Of a stretch of DNA of 12,243 bases, positions 1 to 6,986 are shown one piece after another. The stretch is from positions 1 to 12,243 of the forward strand of contig DCTU01000141.1 in assembly GCA_002329445.1 (NCBI GenBank). Reading direction: 5' to 3'. The position numbers were made by a program, and so were the translations under genes. Under the pieces are notes generated by a model. The model was not told the DNA's origin, did no database searches, and saw only the letters and a list, made by a program, of their open reading frames with translations. Numbering within the stretch: position 1 is the stretch's first letter; each line of letters begins with the position of its first letter. The DNA comes from a bacterium UBP9_UBA1432. Lineage in GTDB: Bacteria; Vulcanimicrobiota; Xenobia; Xenobiales; Xenobiaceae.

Positions 1-57
1 CTGGGCCTGCCGCTCCGGATCGGCACGGCCCGCAGCGAGACTCGACTGGCTGGATGA
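1..57 (+). CDS. Possible 3' end of a protein gene cut by the window edge
   Basis: Frame 1 is open from the first base to a TGA at 55-57 and gives 18 residues (ending ARSETRLAG). Most of its codons end in G or C, as in the real genes of this window. A strong intrinsic terminator follows 43 bases after the stop, which fits the end of a plus-strand gene. The fragment is too short to assign to any family. The other two plus frames are also open here, so the frame choice rests on codon use and on the terminator. Confidence 0.35.
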   Translation: MGLPLRIGTARSETRLAG

Positions 58-100
58 GGGAAGGCTTCACCTCCAGCTCAACCCCCGCGCCCGGAAATGC

Positions 101-128
101 AGAAGGCCCCATCGCGGGGCCTTCTTTT
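101..128 (+). terminator. Intrinsic terminator, possibly bidirectional
   Basis: AGAAGGCCCC (101-110) pairs perfectly with GGGGCCTTCT (116-125) across a five-base loop, and the plus strand then runs on as TTT. The T run favours termination of a plus-strand gene coming from the left edge. The hairpin also lies about 20 bases beyond the stop of the minus-strand gene at 146-697, so it may separate two convergent genes. On the minus strand the sequence after the stem (GCATTTCC) has a weaker T run. Confidence 0.8.
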
Positions 129-145
129 CACCTGGACGGCGGAGT

Positions 146-697
146 TCAGGTTCCCGAAGGAGGCGTCTGTGGAGCCTTGCCCTGTCCGGGATCCTTGGGG
201 CCGAACAAGCGGTCCGCCAGGGCCTGACCCCCGTCGATGCCCTTGCGGGCGCCGCTGGCTGCGCCTTTGAAGCCTCCCTTGAGGGCGTCCACTCCGGCCT
301 CGGCGGCTCCGACCACGCCACCACCGACCATCGCGCCCAGCACGGGGCCGACCACGAGGCCCAGGGCCAGGCCGACCGGGCCCTGGCCCAGTCCGACCAT
401 CACGCCGCGGAGCAGGCCCAGGCCGGCTCCGACCAGGCGGGCCGCGCCGGTGATCTTGCCGGGAACCTGGACGGAACGGTCGCCCGCGTGGCGGACGGTG
501 CCTCCGGCGAAACCGGCAAAGGCGCCCCCGACGCCTCCGGCCACCCCGAAGACGCCGCGGGCCAGGGAATGTCCGAAGGAGCGCTCGCCCCCGATCTCGA
601 CCCCGTCCTGGGGGGCCTCGCCCTGGGCCGGCGGCGCGCTGGGAGCAGTGGGCGCCGGAAGCGCAGGGACCTGGTTCAGTCCGGAGATCGGGTTCAT
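146..697 (-). CDS. Glycine/alanine-rich hypothetical protein with glycine-zipper-like hydrophobic core
   Basis: The 183-residue product is not one I recognise. Residues 10-30 are rich in Pro and Ala and look disordered. Residues 48-66 and 84-132 are dominated by Gly, Ala, Val and Leu, with small residues at short regular spacing (for example GLALGLVVGPVLGAMVGG, 109-126), the pattern of glycine-zipper segments that pack in or insert into membranes. The C-terminus returns to a Gly/Lys/Pro-rich polar tail. There is no classical signal peptide and no cysteine. The start has a good ribosome-binding site (GGGAGG, five bases before ATG). The gene lies 82 bases downstream of adenine deaminase on the same strand, so read-through is possible, and a hairpin terminator follows. 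A membrane-associated or surface/effector-like role is conceivable but unsupported. The composition is low-complexity, so the reading frame is less certain than for its neighbours. Confidence 0.7.
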   Translation of the reverse strand: MNPISGLNQVPALPAPTAPSAPPAQGEAPQDGVEIGGERSFGHSLARGVFGVAGGVGGAFAGFAGGTVRHAGDRSVQVPGKITGAARLVGAGLGLLRGVMVGLGQGPVGLALGLVVGPVLGAMVGGGVVGAAEAGVDALKGGFKGAASGARKGIDGGQALADRLFGPKDPGQGKAPQTPPSGT

Positions 698-779
698 GGG
701 AGCCTCCCGGTCATGAAGATTCTCCTGGGTTCTTCACGACCCGCTCGCCCGAGTCCACCCGCCGGATCTTGCCGGGATG

Positions 780-2564
780 TTACGGGATCAACAGGTCGAC
801 CAGACGGAAGGCCTCCACGTCCACCAGGCCCCGGTCGGTCAGCTTCAGGGCCGGGACCACGGCAAGGGCCAGGAAGGCCAGCGACATGAAGGGCCTGGGA
901 AGCCGGCAGCCCATGGAACGCGCCGCGTCGTGCAGCGCGCGGATGGCCTCGCGGACCTCGCCCAGCGGCCGATCGCATACCAGACCGGCGACGGGCAGCG
1001 GCAGGCGCGCCAGGACCTCTCCGTCGGCCACCGCCACCAGGCCTCCGCCCAGCCTGTGGATCTCGGCGATGGCCAGCCGCAGATCCGCCTCCTCCACGCC
1101 GACCACCGCCAGGTTGTGCGAGTCGTGGGCCACGGTCGAGGCCAGGGCGCCCCGCTTCAGTCCGAAGCCCCGCGCCATCCCCAGACCGATTCGGCCGGTG
1201 CCGTGATGCCGTTCCAGCACGGCCAGTCGCAGCAGATCGCGCCCGGGGTCGGAGACGACCCGGCCCTCGACCACCTTGGGTTCGAGCAGCAACTGGCGGG
1301 TCACGATCTGGTCGGGGACCAGCTCGATCACCCGGATCCGCGTGCCTCGGGCGGGGATCTCCAGGGCGTCGGAGTCGAGCGAGGCCAGGTGGACCCGGTT
1401 GGACAGGGATCCGGCGTCCTGGGGCCGGCGCTCCCAGAGGGGCTCTCCGCCGCGGGCCACCAGCCGCCCCCGCTTGAAGACCAGGTCGGCTCGGAAGTCC
1501 CGAAGATCCTCGCAGACCACCATGTCGGCCTGGTACCCCGGGGCGATCGCCCCCAGCGCCTTCAGCCCGAAGTAGCGCGCGGGATTCAGGCTGACCATGC
1601 TCAGGGCCTGCAGGGGGGGCAGACCCAGGCCCACGGCCTTGCGGACCAGGAAGTCCATGTGGCCCTCTTCCAGCAGATCCTCGGGTTCCCGGTCATCGGT
1701 CACCAGCATGCACCGACCCACCGTCTGCGCGTTGACCACCGGCAGCAGGGCTTCCAGGTCGCGGGTCACCGAACCCTCGCGCAGCATGACGTGCATCCCG
1801 ACCCGAAGCTTCTCCAGGGCCTCCTGGGCGGTCGTGCACTCGTGGTCCGAGCCGATTCCGGCCGCCACGTAGGCGTGCAGGTCGGGCCCGGAGAGGCCCG
1901 GGGCGTGTCCGTCCACGGGCCTTCCGAAGGCGGCCCGGAGCTTGGCCAGGACCGGTTCGTCGGCCTGAAGGACCCCCGGGAAGTTCATCACCTCGCCCAG
2001 TCCCAGGACATGCTCGAGGGCAAAGGCTCCCTCCAGGTCCCGGGCCTCCAGCCGCGCCCCCGAGGTCTCCATGCCGGTCGCCGGCACGCAGGAGGGGAGC
2101 ATCACCTGGATCTCCAGCGGCGAGACCTCGTTGCCGCGTCGGACGAACTCGACCCCGTCCATCCCGCACACGTTGGCGAACTCGTGGGGATCGGCCACGA
2201 CCGTGGTGGTCCCGCGGGGGACCACGCCCCGCGCGAACTCGCCTGGAGTCACCATCGAGGATTCGAGGTGCACATGGCCGTCGATCAGCCCGGGCGCCAG
2301 GATTCGACCTTCCAGGTCCAGGGTCTCTTTCGCCTCGCGGGGGCCGAAGCCCACGATTCGCCCCCGGTGCACGGCCACCGCGGACTCCAGGATCTCGCCG
2401 GTGAACAGGTGGGCCACCCGCGCTCTGGTCAGCAGCAGGTCGACCGGGATGCGTCCGCGTGCCGCCTGGAGGATCTCGGGGAGGTCGTCTTGCCAGGCCT
2501 GGATGGCGGGCCGCCTTTCCGGGAGGTGCTCTGCGCGCCTCCCCCGAGGGTCTGTGCTGCTCAT
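780..2564 (-). CDS. ade: Adenine deaminase (EC 3.5.4.2)
   Basis: Converts adenine to hypoxanthine and ammonia in purine salvage or catabolism; cytosolic metallo-enzyme of the amidohydrolase superfamily. The 594-residue length is normal for bacterial Ade. The N-terminal beta-sandwich part (about 40-90) leads into the TIM barrel with the metal motif LIDGHVHLESSM (H97, H99). It is followed by VVADPHEFANVCG (122-134), GLGEVMNFPGV (188-198), DGHAPGLSG (218-226, H220), SDHECT (239-244, H241) and VTDDR (288-292), all characteristic of Ade rather than of adenosine deaminase. The C-terminal part carries the conserved SLNPARYFGL and GYQADMVV segments. The ATG at 2562-2564 is preceded by AGAGGGAA, which is rather close to the start codon, so a slightly later start is not excluded; the first 20 residues look poorly conserved. 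It is divergent from the VOC gene across 80 bases and lies upstream of the glycine-rich gene. No riboswitch is visible. Confidence 0.96.
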   Translation of the reverse strand: MSSTDPRGRRAEHLPERRPAIQAWQDDLPEILQAARGRIPVDLLLTRARVAHLFTGEILESAVAVHRGRIVGFGPREAKETLDLEGRILAPGLIDGHVHLESSMVTPGEFARGVVPRGTTTVVADPHEFANVCGMDGVEFVRRGNEVSPLEIQVMLPSCVPATGMETSGARLEARDLEGAFALEHVLGLGEVMNFPGVLQADEPVLAKLRAAFGRPVDGHAPGLSGPDLHAYVAAGIGSDHECTTAQEALEKLRVGMHVMLREGSVTRDLEALLPVVNAQTVGRCMLVTDDREPEDLLEEGHMDFLVRKAVGLGLPPLQALSMVSLNPARYFGLKALGAIAPGYQADMVVCEDLRDFRADLVFKRGRLVARGGEPLWERRPQDAGSLSNRVHLASLDSDALEIPARGTRIRVIELVPDQIVTRQLLLEPKVVEGRVVSDPGRDLLRLAVLERHHGTGRIGLGMARGFGLKRGALASTVAHDSHNLAVVGVEEADLRLAIAEIHRLGGGLVAVADGEVLARLPLPVAGLVCDRPLGEVREAIRALHDAARSMGCRLPRPFMSLAFLALAVVPALKLTDRGLVDVEAFRLVDLLIP

Positions 2565-2608
2565 TTCCCTCTGGGGCGTTCGGGCCCTGCCTGCCCTCCG
2601 GCCTCGAA

Positions 2609-2644
2609 GGGCTTGGGCCCCGTGGCCGCGAAAAGCCCAAGCCC
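2609..2644 (+). promoter_or_regulatory. 10-bp inverted repeat ending at the VOC start codon
   Basis: GGGCTTGGGC (2609-2618) is perfectly complementary to GCCCAAGCCC (2635-2644), with 16 bases between, and the second arm ends directly before the ATG at 2645. As RNA this would be a stem-loop occupying the place where a ribosome-binding site should be; no Shine-Dalgarno sequence is visible there. As DNA it could be an operator in the 80-base divergent region between adenine deaminase and this gene. Chance is a real alternative in DNA this GC-rich. Confidence 0.5.
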
Positions 2645-3034
2645 ATGCGCCTGGACCACGTGCAGCTCAACGTCTCGGACCTGCTGGCCTCGACCGCCTT
2701 CTATCGCGCCCTGTTGGGCCCGCTGGGCTACGAGCCCGGCTCGGTGGGAGAAGGCTGGCAGATCATGCAGGGGCAGGAGGACTCGCTGTGCCTGGTCCAG
2801 ACCGACGTCGAGCATCTGGAACCCGACTTCCACCGCAAGCGCACCGGATTGAACCACCTGTCCTTCCGGGTCGGGACCCGCGAGGCCTTCCAGGAATACC
2901 TGCAGGTGCTGGAGCAGTTCCGGGTGCCCCTGCTGTATGGCGGTCCCCTCGAGAGGGAGGGTCAGGTGGCCTGCTATTTCGAGGACCCCGACCGGATCAA
3001 GATCGGGGTGGTGTGCCGCCTCATCGATTCCTGA
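2645..3034 (+). CDS. VOC-fold (glyoxalase/bleomycin-resistance/dioxygenase superfamily) protein
   Basis: A 129-residue single-module VOC protein with the usual two beta-alpha-beta-beta-beta repeats: MRLDHVQLNVSDLLASTAFY (1-20) opens the first, and GLNHLSFRVGTREAFQEYLQ (68-87) the second, ending in CYFEDPDRIKIGVV (110-123). In family members metal ligands are usually a His in each repeat start (here H5 and H71) and a Glu in the closing strand. The closing strand normally reads F-x-D-P-D-G-N-x-x-E; here that Glu position is Gly121, so the ordinary metal site is incomplete. The substrate cannot be predicted. The ATG at 2645 is chosen because the fold begins there; the open frame runs further upstream only inside the antisense of adenine deaminase. 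There is no clear ribosome-binding site, and an inverted repeat abuts the start. It has its own transcription unit, divergent from ade, with no co-oriented neighbour until the tRNA. Confidence 0.85.
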   Translation: MRLDHVQLNVSDLLASTAFYRALLGPLGYEPGSVGEGWQIMQGQEDSLCLVQTDVEHLEPDFHRKRTGLNHLSFRVGTREAFQEYLQVLEQFRVPLLYGGPLEREGQVACYFEDPDRIKIGVVCRLIDS

Positions 3035-3187
3035 AGGGCGGCATCCGGGTGTGAGGGCCCGAGGCTGGCCTGGCAGACCGGACGACGCGCGGACGGCGAG
3101 GGCAAACCTCTTGCCGGCAGACATCCCCGGCATCCACCGGCCTCCAGCGCCGACGCTCCGGATCAGCACCCGCGGCCTCGGTCAGTG

Positions 3188-3217
3188 TTTACAGTCCGCC
3201 GCGGCTCATGGTATACT
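3188..3217 (+). promoter_or_regulatory. Sigma70-type promoter of the tRNA-Thr gene
   Basis: A -35 box TTTACA (3188-3193, five of six consensus bases) and a -10 box TATACT (3212-3217, five of six) are separated by 18 bases. Transcription would start around 3223-3225, just before the mature tRNA 5' end at 3227. This is the best housekeeping-type promoter in the window. Confidence 0.8.
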
Positions 3218-3226
3218 CCGACCCGC

Positions 3227-3302
3227 GCCGAGGTAGCTCAGTTGGTAGAGCAGCTCACTCGTAATGAGCAGGTCGTCGGTTCGAGTCCGATCCTCGGCTC
3301 CA
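3227..3302 (+). tRNA. tRNA-Thr, anticodon CGT, CCA encoded
   Basis: A complete 76-base cloverleaf. The acceptor stem GCCGAGG (3227-3233) pairs with CCTCGGC (3292-3298), followed by discriminator T and an encoded CCA (3300-3302). The D arm is GCTC/GAGC (3236-3239 and 3248-3251), with GG in the loop. The anticodon stem GCTCA/TGAGC (3253-3257 and 3265-3269) encloses the loop CTCGTAA, placing anticodon CGT at 3260-3262, which reads the Thr codon ACG. The T arm is GTCGG/CCGAT with loop TTCGAGT (3275-3291, one G-T pair). The gene stands alone between its own promoter and terminator. No integrase or duplicated 3' end is visible, so there is no sign of use as an attachment site. Confidence 0.97.
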
Positions 3303-3303
3303 C

Positions 3304-3337
3304 AAGGAATCCCCGTCAATACGGGGGTTCCTTTGTT
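3304..3337 (+). terminator. Intrinsic terminator of tRNA-Thr
   Basis: AAGGAATCCCCGT (3304-3316) pairs with ACGGGGGTTCCTT (3321-3333), giving 13 base pairs including one G-T, around a CAAT loop. The T-rich stretch TGTTATTTCT follows. It begins two bases after the encoded CCA. Confidence 0.92.
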
Positions 3338-3452
3338 ATTTCTGTGGGGTCGCACGGAAGTTGGAGAGGGGAATGTGTGTGAAAGGCGTGCGAACCCGGC
3401 GATTCCCGGCGGGGCAGGGAGTCGGCTCTTCCCGGGTTTGTGCTCCGCGGGT

Positions 3453-4139
3453 TCAGGGCTCCTCGGGCGGTGGGACGCAGCTCAGGGGGTCGCCGGCGCA
3501 CTCGGGGAAGTAGCGGGCCACGCAGGTGGGGCACATCCCGTGTGAGAAGCGGGCTGCGGTGTGCGAGGCGATGTAGTCCTCGACCCGCTCCCAGTAGCCT
3601 TCGTCGCCGCGCACCTTCCGACAACTGCTGCAGATGGGGATCAGGCCGGACAGGGTCCGCACCTCGGCCAGGGCCCGCTCGGCCTGAAGCTTGGCGTGCC
3701 GGAGTTCCTGCTCCAGCCGGTGGCGTTCGCTGATGTCGCGCGTGACCCCCAGCACGGCCACCAGGTCGCCCTGGTCATCGTAGATCCCGTTGGTCAGGAT
3801 TTCCGAGGGGACGGTGCTGCCGTCCCGGCAGGGCTGCGTCACGAAGCGTCGGACCTGGGCGGTTCGTGACGCGCGAAACCGGGCCAGGACCTCGGGGAAG
3901 ATGGCGCGGATCTGCGCGCCTTCTTCGGGGAGCAGGGCCTCCTCGAACATCCGGCCCTCGATCTCTTCGGGGCTGTATCCTCGCAGTTGGAGGACCGAGG
4001 GGCTGACGTAGGTGAAACGACCCTCCAGGTCCACGACCCAGACCACGTCGCTCATGTGGTCGGCGATGCGCTTGAAGTCCACCTGCCCCAGCGGGGCAGG
4101 CTTCGGGTCCTGGAGAGGGGGATCGGTCGACTCTTCCAT
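3453..4139 (-). CDS. PAS-domain sensory protein with C-terminal four-cysteine (CxxC...CxxC) domain
   Basis: A 228-residue soluble protein. Residues 21-140 form a PAS fold: DHMSDVVWVVDLEGRFTYVS (27-46), the S-box-like LRGYSPEEIEGR (52-63), and the closing GVTRDISERHRLEQEL (131-146). A predicted coiled-coil helix (140-165) then leads to a compact C-terminal domain with CSSC at 170-173 and CPTC at 203-206, separated by the Trp/Tyr-rich GYWERVEDYIASH (181-193). That Cys-Trp-Tyr module recurs, as I recall, at the end of many bacterial PAS and receiver-domain proteins; the spacing suggests a bound metal such as zinc. There is no histidine-kinase, GGDEF or EAL output domain, so signalling would go through the Cys domain or a partner. 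No haem or flavin ligand is obvious. A Shine-Dalgarno AAGGA lies nine bases before the ATG. It sits 88 bases downstream of the HSP90-like gene on the same strand, probably in one operon. Confidence 0.9.
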   Translation of the reverse strand: MEESTDPPLQDPKPAPLGQVDFKRIADHMSDVVWVVDLEGRFTYVSPSVLQLRGYSPEEIEGRMFEEALLPEEGAQIRAIFPEVLARFRASRTAQVRRFVTQPCRDGSTVPSEILTNGIYDDQGDLVAVLGVTRDISERHRLEQELRHAKLQAERALAEVRTLSGLIPICSSCRKVRGDEGYWERVEDYIASHTAARFSHGMCPTCVARYFPECAGDPLSCVPPPEEP

Positions 4140-4227
4140 CGCGCAGGTCCTTCGAGATCTGCATGAACGTTCCTGGGAGTCGGGCGGGAGAGTGTCGGCC
4201 CCAGGTTCCCATCCGGAAGAAGGAGCC

Positions 4228-6186
4228 TCAGGCGCCGGTCGATTCGGAGTGGCGGGGATCCGGAGGAAGCACGACCGTGTCCAGCAGGTCGGCGAAGAGC
4301 TCGTCCTCCAGGCTCAGGCCGTCCTCCGGTTCCGCCAGGAGCGTCTCCAGGAGCCTGCCGTGAAAGGCCCGCTCACGGGCTCCACGCAAACCCGGGGTGG
4401 CCTGGCTCATGGCGGTATGCAGCGTGCACATCAGGATCTGCAGCCATGGATCCGGGGACTGCTGGCGGCTCAGCAGGTCCAGCAGGCGGCCGACCAGCGG
4501 GTGGTCCCAGGACAAGGCCGCCTCCCGTCCGCCCGGAGAAATGCTCCAAAGGTTCTGGGAACCCAGGGGCTCCAGGCGCAGCGAATCCAGGAAGGTCTGG
4601 CGGAGTTCCGGGTTGGCGGGGCCCTGCAAGCCCTGCAGCTCCTGGCGCAGGATTCGGAGAAGGGAGTCTCCGGTCGCCAGGTCGTCGGCCCCGTCGCCCG
4701 CCGGCGATGGGGTGTGGAGCCGACTCCGGCTTGGAGGCGGCGCAGGCCGTGCCGGCAGCATCGTCCGGGCAGAGGGCGAGGTCGGGTAGGGTGGTTCGGT
4801 CTCTGGCACCGGCACCGGGGGGGAGACTCGCGGCCTGCGTCCCGGCGCGGAGGAGGCTGTCGGGCGTGCGGAGGCCTGGCCCCGCGCCCTGCCGGGTGGC
4901 GCGGCAGTCGGAGCGTCCTCGAGGGGGGCGTCTTCCCCCGAGGGCGAGATCTCCTCGGCACCCCCCACGAACCCCGCGAAGACCTCCCGGAGGACCTCCC
5001 CGGCTTCTCCTTCCATGAGAGGCACAAGCCGAGGCGAGGTCTGGCAGGTGTTCCTTGAGGTCTCCGCCGTTCCGCAGAAACTGCCCCGCCGCTCGGCCTC
5101 CTCCAGCAGGATTCGCAGGGTTGCCGGGGGGCCCTGGGCGACAGGGAAGGCCGGCACGTCCAGCAGGGCCTGCTTGAGTTCGCGCCACCGTCTCCAGTTC
5201 TGGTTGGCCCGCAGCTTCTGCTGTCGCATGGCGGCCAGGAGATGGGGGAGCAGCCCGGGATTCTCGCGGGCTTGCCCGCAGAACTCGACCAGGAGGCTTC
5301 GCAACCTCTTGCGCAGGTCGACCAGGAAGGCCCGCCAGGATTCGTCTTCAGCCACCCCGGATTGCGAGACGTTGCAGGTGAGGTCCGGGTCCCAGACCAC
5401 CGCCTGCACGGCCAGCGGACCCAGGTCCAGGGTCCGGGTCTCCAGGACCACCCCGTCCAGGACCACGGCCAGGACCGAGTCGGCCAGGGGACGGCGGGGC
5501 AACCCCACCCGGGCTCTGTAGTCCTCGGCCCGGATTTCCCGTTGCAGGTCCGGCTGGCCCGGCAGCAGGCCGCCCCCCAGCCGTCGGCCGTTGACGTGGA
5601 TCTCGGCAGGACACCAGAGGCCATGGTCGTGCATGGCCCGGGCCTCGGGGTGCATGGTCACGATGCCGCGCAGGAAGCGGCCCAGCACTTGCCAGGAACG
5701 CCGCCTGCGGACGTGCATCCAGACCCCGGCGGGCCGCCCGGGGGACCCCTGAATGGGCTGGACCCTCTCGCCCTCCGCATCGATTCGCAGCGTCCAACCG
5801 CTCCGTCCATCCCAGGCTTCCAGGTGGATCCAGGCCGGTTCCAGGGCCAGGGCCGAGTTCACTCCGGTGGCCAGGGCGCGCAGCGAGCGCTCCTCCGGGG
5901 TGTTGGCGGTGCGCAGGAGGTGGTTGAAGAGGCCCTGGAGCCCGGCTTCCGTCGGCGGGTGCCCATCATGCTCGATCCAGCAGTCGTCGGCGTCCACCCG
6001 GAGGTCGACTCTTCGGGCCCCCGAGGCCACTGCCGAGCGGACCACCTGCAGGACGTAGTGATGCGGGTCCTGCAACTGGAAGCGTTTGAGCTTCTCGCGG
6101 GCCTTGGCCGCGTCCAGGGTGAAATGGCCGGTGGATTCCACCTGGCCGTCCTGCCGGAGTTCCTCCAGGATGTCCAGATTGTCCAT
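4228..6186 (-). CDS. Uncharacterised protein with HSP90/GHKL-like N-terminal domain and Pro-rich linker
   Basis: A 652-residue protein of unknown function. The N-terminal part resembles the ATP-binding domain of HSP90-type (GHKL) proteins: an opening GHFTLD (20-25), a helix with KLKRFQLQDPHHYVLQVVRSAV (key part 32-53), a strand-turn DADDCWIEHDGHP (65-77) at the place of the Asp-x-Gly ATP-lid motif, and RALATGVNSALAL (103-115) at the place of the glycine-rich second box. The canonical Asn of the first box is not visible and the glycines are depleted, so ATP binding is doubtful. A middle region of about 120-400 matches the layout of an HSP90-like second domain (WDPDLTCNVSQSGV). A Pro/Arg/Ser-rich low-complexity linker spans about 420-500, and an all-helical C-terminus follows. 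The second of two near ATGs is preferred because AGGA sits five bases before it; ATG at 6190-6192 would add two residues. It is divergent from tolQ and upstream of the PAS gene. The HSP90-like assignment is by motif order only. Confidence 0.8.
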   Translation of the reverse strand: MDNLDILEELRQDGQVESTGHFTLDAAKAREKLKRFQLQDPHHYVLQVVRSAVASGARRVDLRVDADDCWIEHDGHPPTEAGLQGLFNHLLRTANTPEERSLRALATGVNSALALEPAWIHLEAWDGRSGWTLRIDAEGERVQPIQGSPGRPAGVWMHVRRRRSWQVLGRFLRGIVTMHPEARAMHDHGLWCPAEIHVNGRRLGGGLLPGQPDLQREIRAEDYRARVGLPRRPLADSVLAVVLDGVVLETRTLDLGPLAVQAVVWDPDLTCNVSQSGVAEDESWRAFLVDLRKRLRSLLVEFCGQARENPGLLPHLLAAMRQQKLRANQNWRRWRELKQALLDVPAFPVAQGPPATLRILLEEAERRGSFCGTAETSRNTCQTSPRLVPLMEGEAGEVLREVFAGFVGGAEEISPSGEDAPLEDAPTAAPPGRARGQASARPTASSAPGRRPRVSPPVPVPETEPPYPTSPSARTMLPARPAPPPSRSRLHTPSPAGDGADDLATGDSLLRILRQELQGLQGPANPELRQTFLDSLRLEPLGSQNLWSISPGGREAALSWDHPLVGRLLDLLSRQQSPDPWLQILMCTLHTAMSQATPGLRGARERAFHGRLLETLLAEPEDGLSLEDELFADLLDTVVLPPDPRHSESTGA

Positions 6187-6239
6187 GGGCATCCTGTTCT
6201 TGCCCCGTCTTGCGGTTCCCCTGTGCGGGGATCGTCTGC

Positions 6240-6245
6240 TATATT
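6240..6245 (+). promoter_or_regulatory. Candidate -10 box for the tolQ-exbD operon
   Basis: TATATT in an otherwise GC-rich 125-base divergent region between the HSP90-like gene and tolQ, about 65 bases before the tolQ start. The -35 region at the right distance (TTCCCC, 6216-6221) is poor, so an activator or another sigma factor may be needed. The same AT-rich core could serve the divergent gene. Confidence 0.35.
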
Positions 6246-6311
6246 CTTGCAGGACGGCCAGCCTTCCGGGCGGGCCGAGGACAGATTCTTCTTCAGAGGA
6301 GCCCTGGTTTC

Positions 6312-6977
6312 ATGGCCATGCTAAGCGAGTATTCAGCCGTCGGGATCGCGACGCTGGTTCTATTGTTGATATGCTCGGTCGTCATCATGGCCGTCGTCTT
6401 CGAGAGGCTCTTCTTCTACAAGCAGAACGTGATTGACCCCGAATGGCTCCACTCCAACGTGGCGTTCTTCCTCAACAGCGGCAAGGTCGAGGAGGCGACC
6501 CACTTCGTGGTTCAGTTGGGCGGGCTTCTGCCTCGGGTCTACGAGGTCGGCCTGCAGCGCTATCATCTGCCCCAGGACGCCTCGGACATCGCCATGGGCA
6601 ACAGCATCTCGGCCCAGCGCCTGCTGCTGGAGCGCTTCCTGCCCGTCATCGGAACCATCGCGGTGATCGCGCCCTTCATCGGCCTGTTCGGAACCGTCGT
6701 CGGCATCATGCACACCTTCTCGGCGGTGGCCGAGAAGGGCCAGGCCGGGGTCGCCGTCGTGGCGGCCGGCGTGGCCGAGGCCCTGGTGGCCACGGCCGCC
6801 GGGTTGATGGTGGCCATCGCCGCGGTCGTCTTCTTCAACTACTTCAAGGCCCGGGTGAGCGCCACCGTCAGTCAGATGGTCGGGGCGGCCGGACGCCTGT
6901 CCGAGATGATGGAACTGGCCCGGGAGGGGAAGCCCTTCCCGGCCGATCTGATCACCTTCTCGTCCACCCAGCACTGA
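6312..6977 (+). CDS. tolQ: MotA/TolQ/ExbB-family proton channel subunit
   Basis: An inner-membrane subunit that, with ExbD/TolR partners, forms a proton-driven motor powering outer-membrane import (TonB) or envelope constriction (Tol-Pal). The 221 residues show three membrane spans at about 10-32, 110-136 and 150-176, in the TolQ/ExbB arrangement with a large cytoplasmic loop between the first two. The family signature is clear in APFIGLFGTVVGIMHTF (120-136) and GVAEALVATAAGLMVAI (153-169), which contain the pore-lining threonines T128 and T161. The start at 6312 follows AGAGGAG with ten bases spacing; a second ATG two codons later is also possible, and the frame upstream has no family similarity. 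The next gene's ribosome-binding site overlaps this stop codon, so the three genes are co-transcribed and probably translationally coupled. Sequence alone does not separate TolQ from ExbB here; the double exbD favours neither. Confidence 0.94.
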   Translation: MAMLSEYSAVGIATLVLLLICSVVIMAVVFERLFFYKQNVIDPEWLHSNVAFFLNSGKVEEATHFVVQLGGLLPRVYEVGLQRYHLPQDASDIAMGNSISAQRLLLERFLPVIGTIAVIAPFIGLFGTVVGIMHTFSAVAEKGQAGVAVVAAGVAEALVATAAGLMVAIAAVVFFNYFKARVSATVSQMVGAAGRLSEMMELAREGKPFPADLITFSSTQH

Positions 6978-6986
6978 GGAGGGTCC

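Noticed and set aside
777..2852. 691-residue open frame on the plus strand
   Set aside because: It lies antisense to adenine deaminase, which has every family motif. Long stop-free antisense frames are expected in GC-rich coding DNA, and the translation is low-complexity, rich in Gln, Gly, His and Arg.
3227..3337. tRNA-Thr as an integration site for a mobile element
   Set aside because: No integrase, no repeat of the tRNA 3' end and no change in base composition are visible on either side.
3185..3382. Small open frame across the tRNA (translation contains AEVAQLVEQLTRNEQVVGSS)
   Set aside because: This is the well-known artefact of translating a tRNA gene; the cloverleaf, promoter and terminator explain the sequence.
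5242..6324. 360-residue plus-strand open frame
   Set aside because: It is antisense to the HSP90-like gene, has no recognisable domain, and runs into the tolQ promoter and ribosome-binding site.
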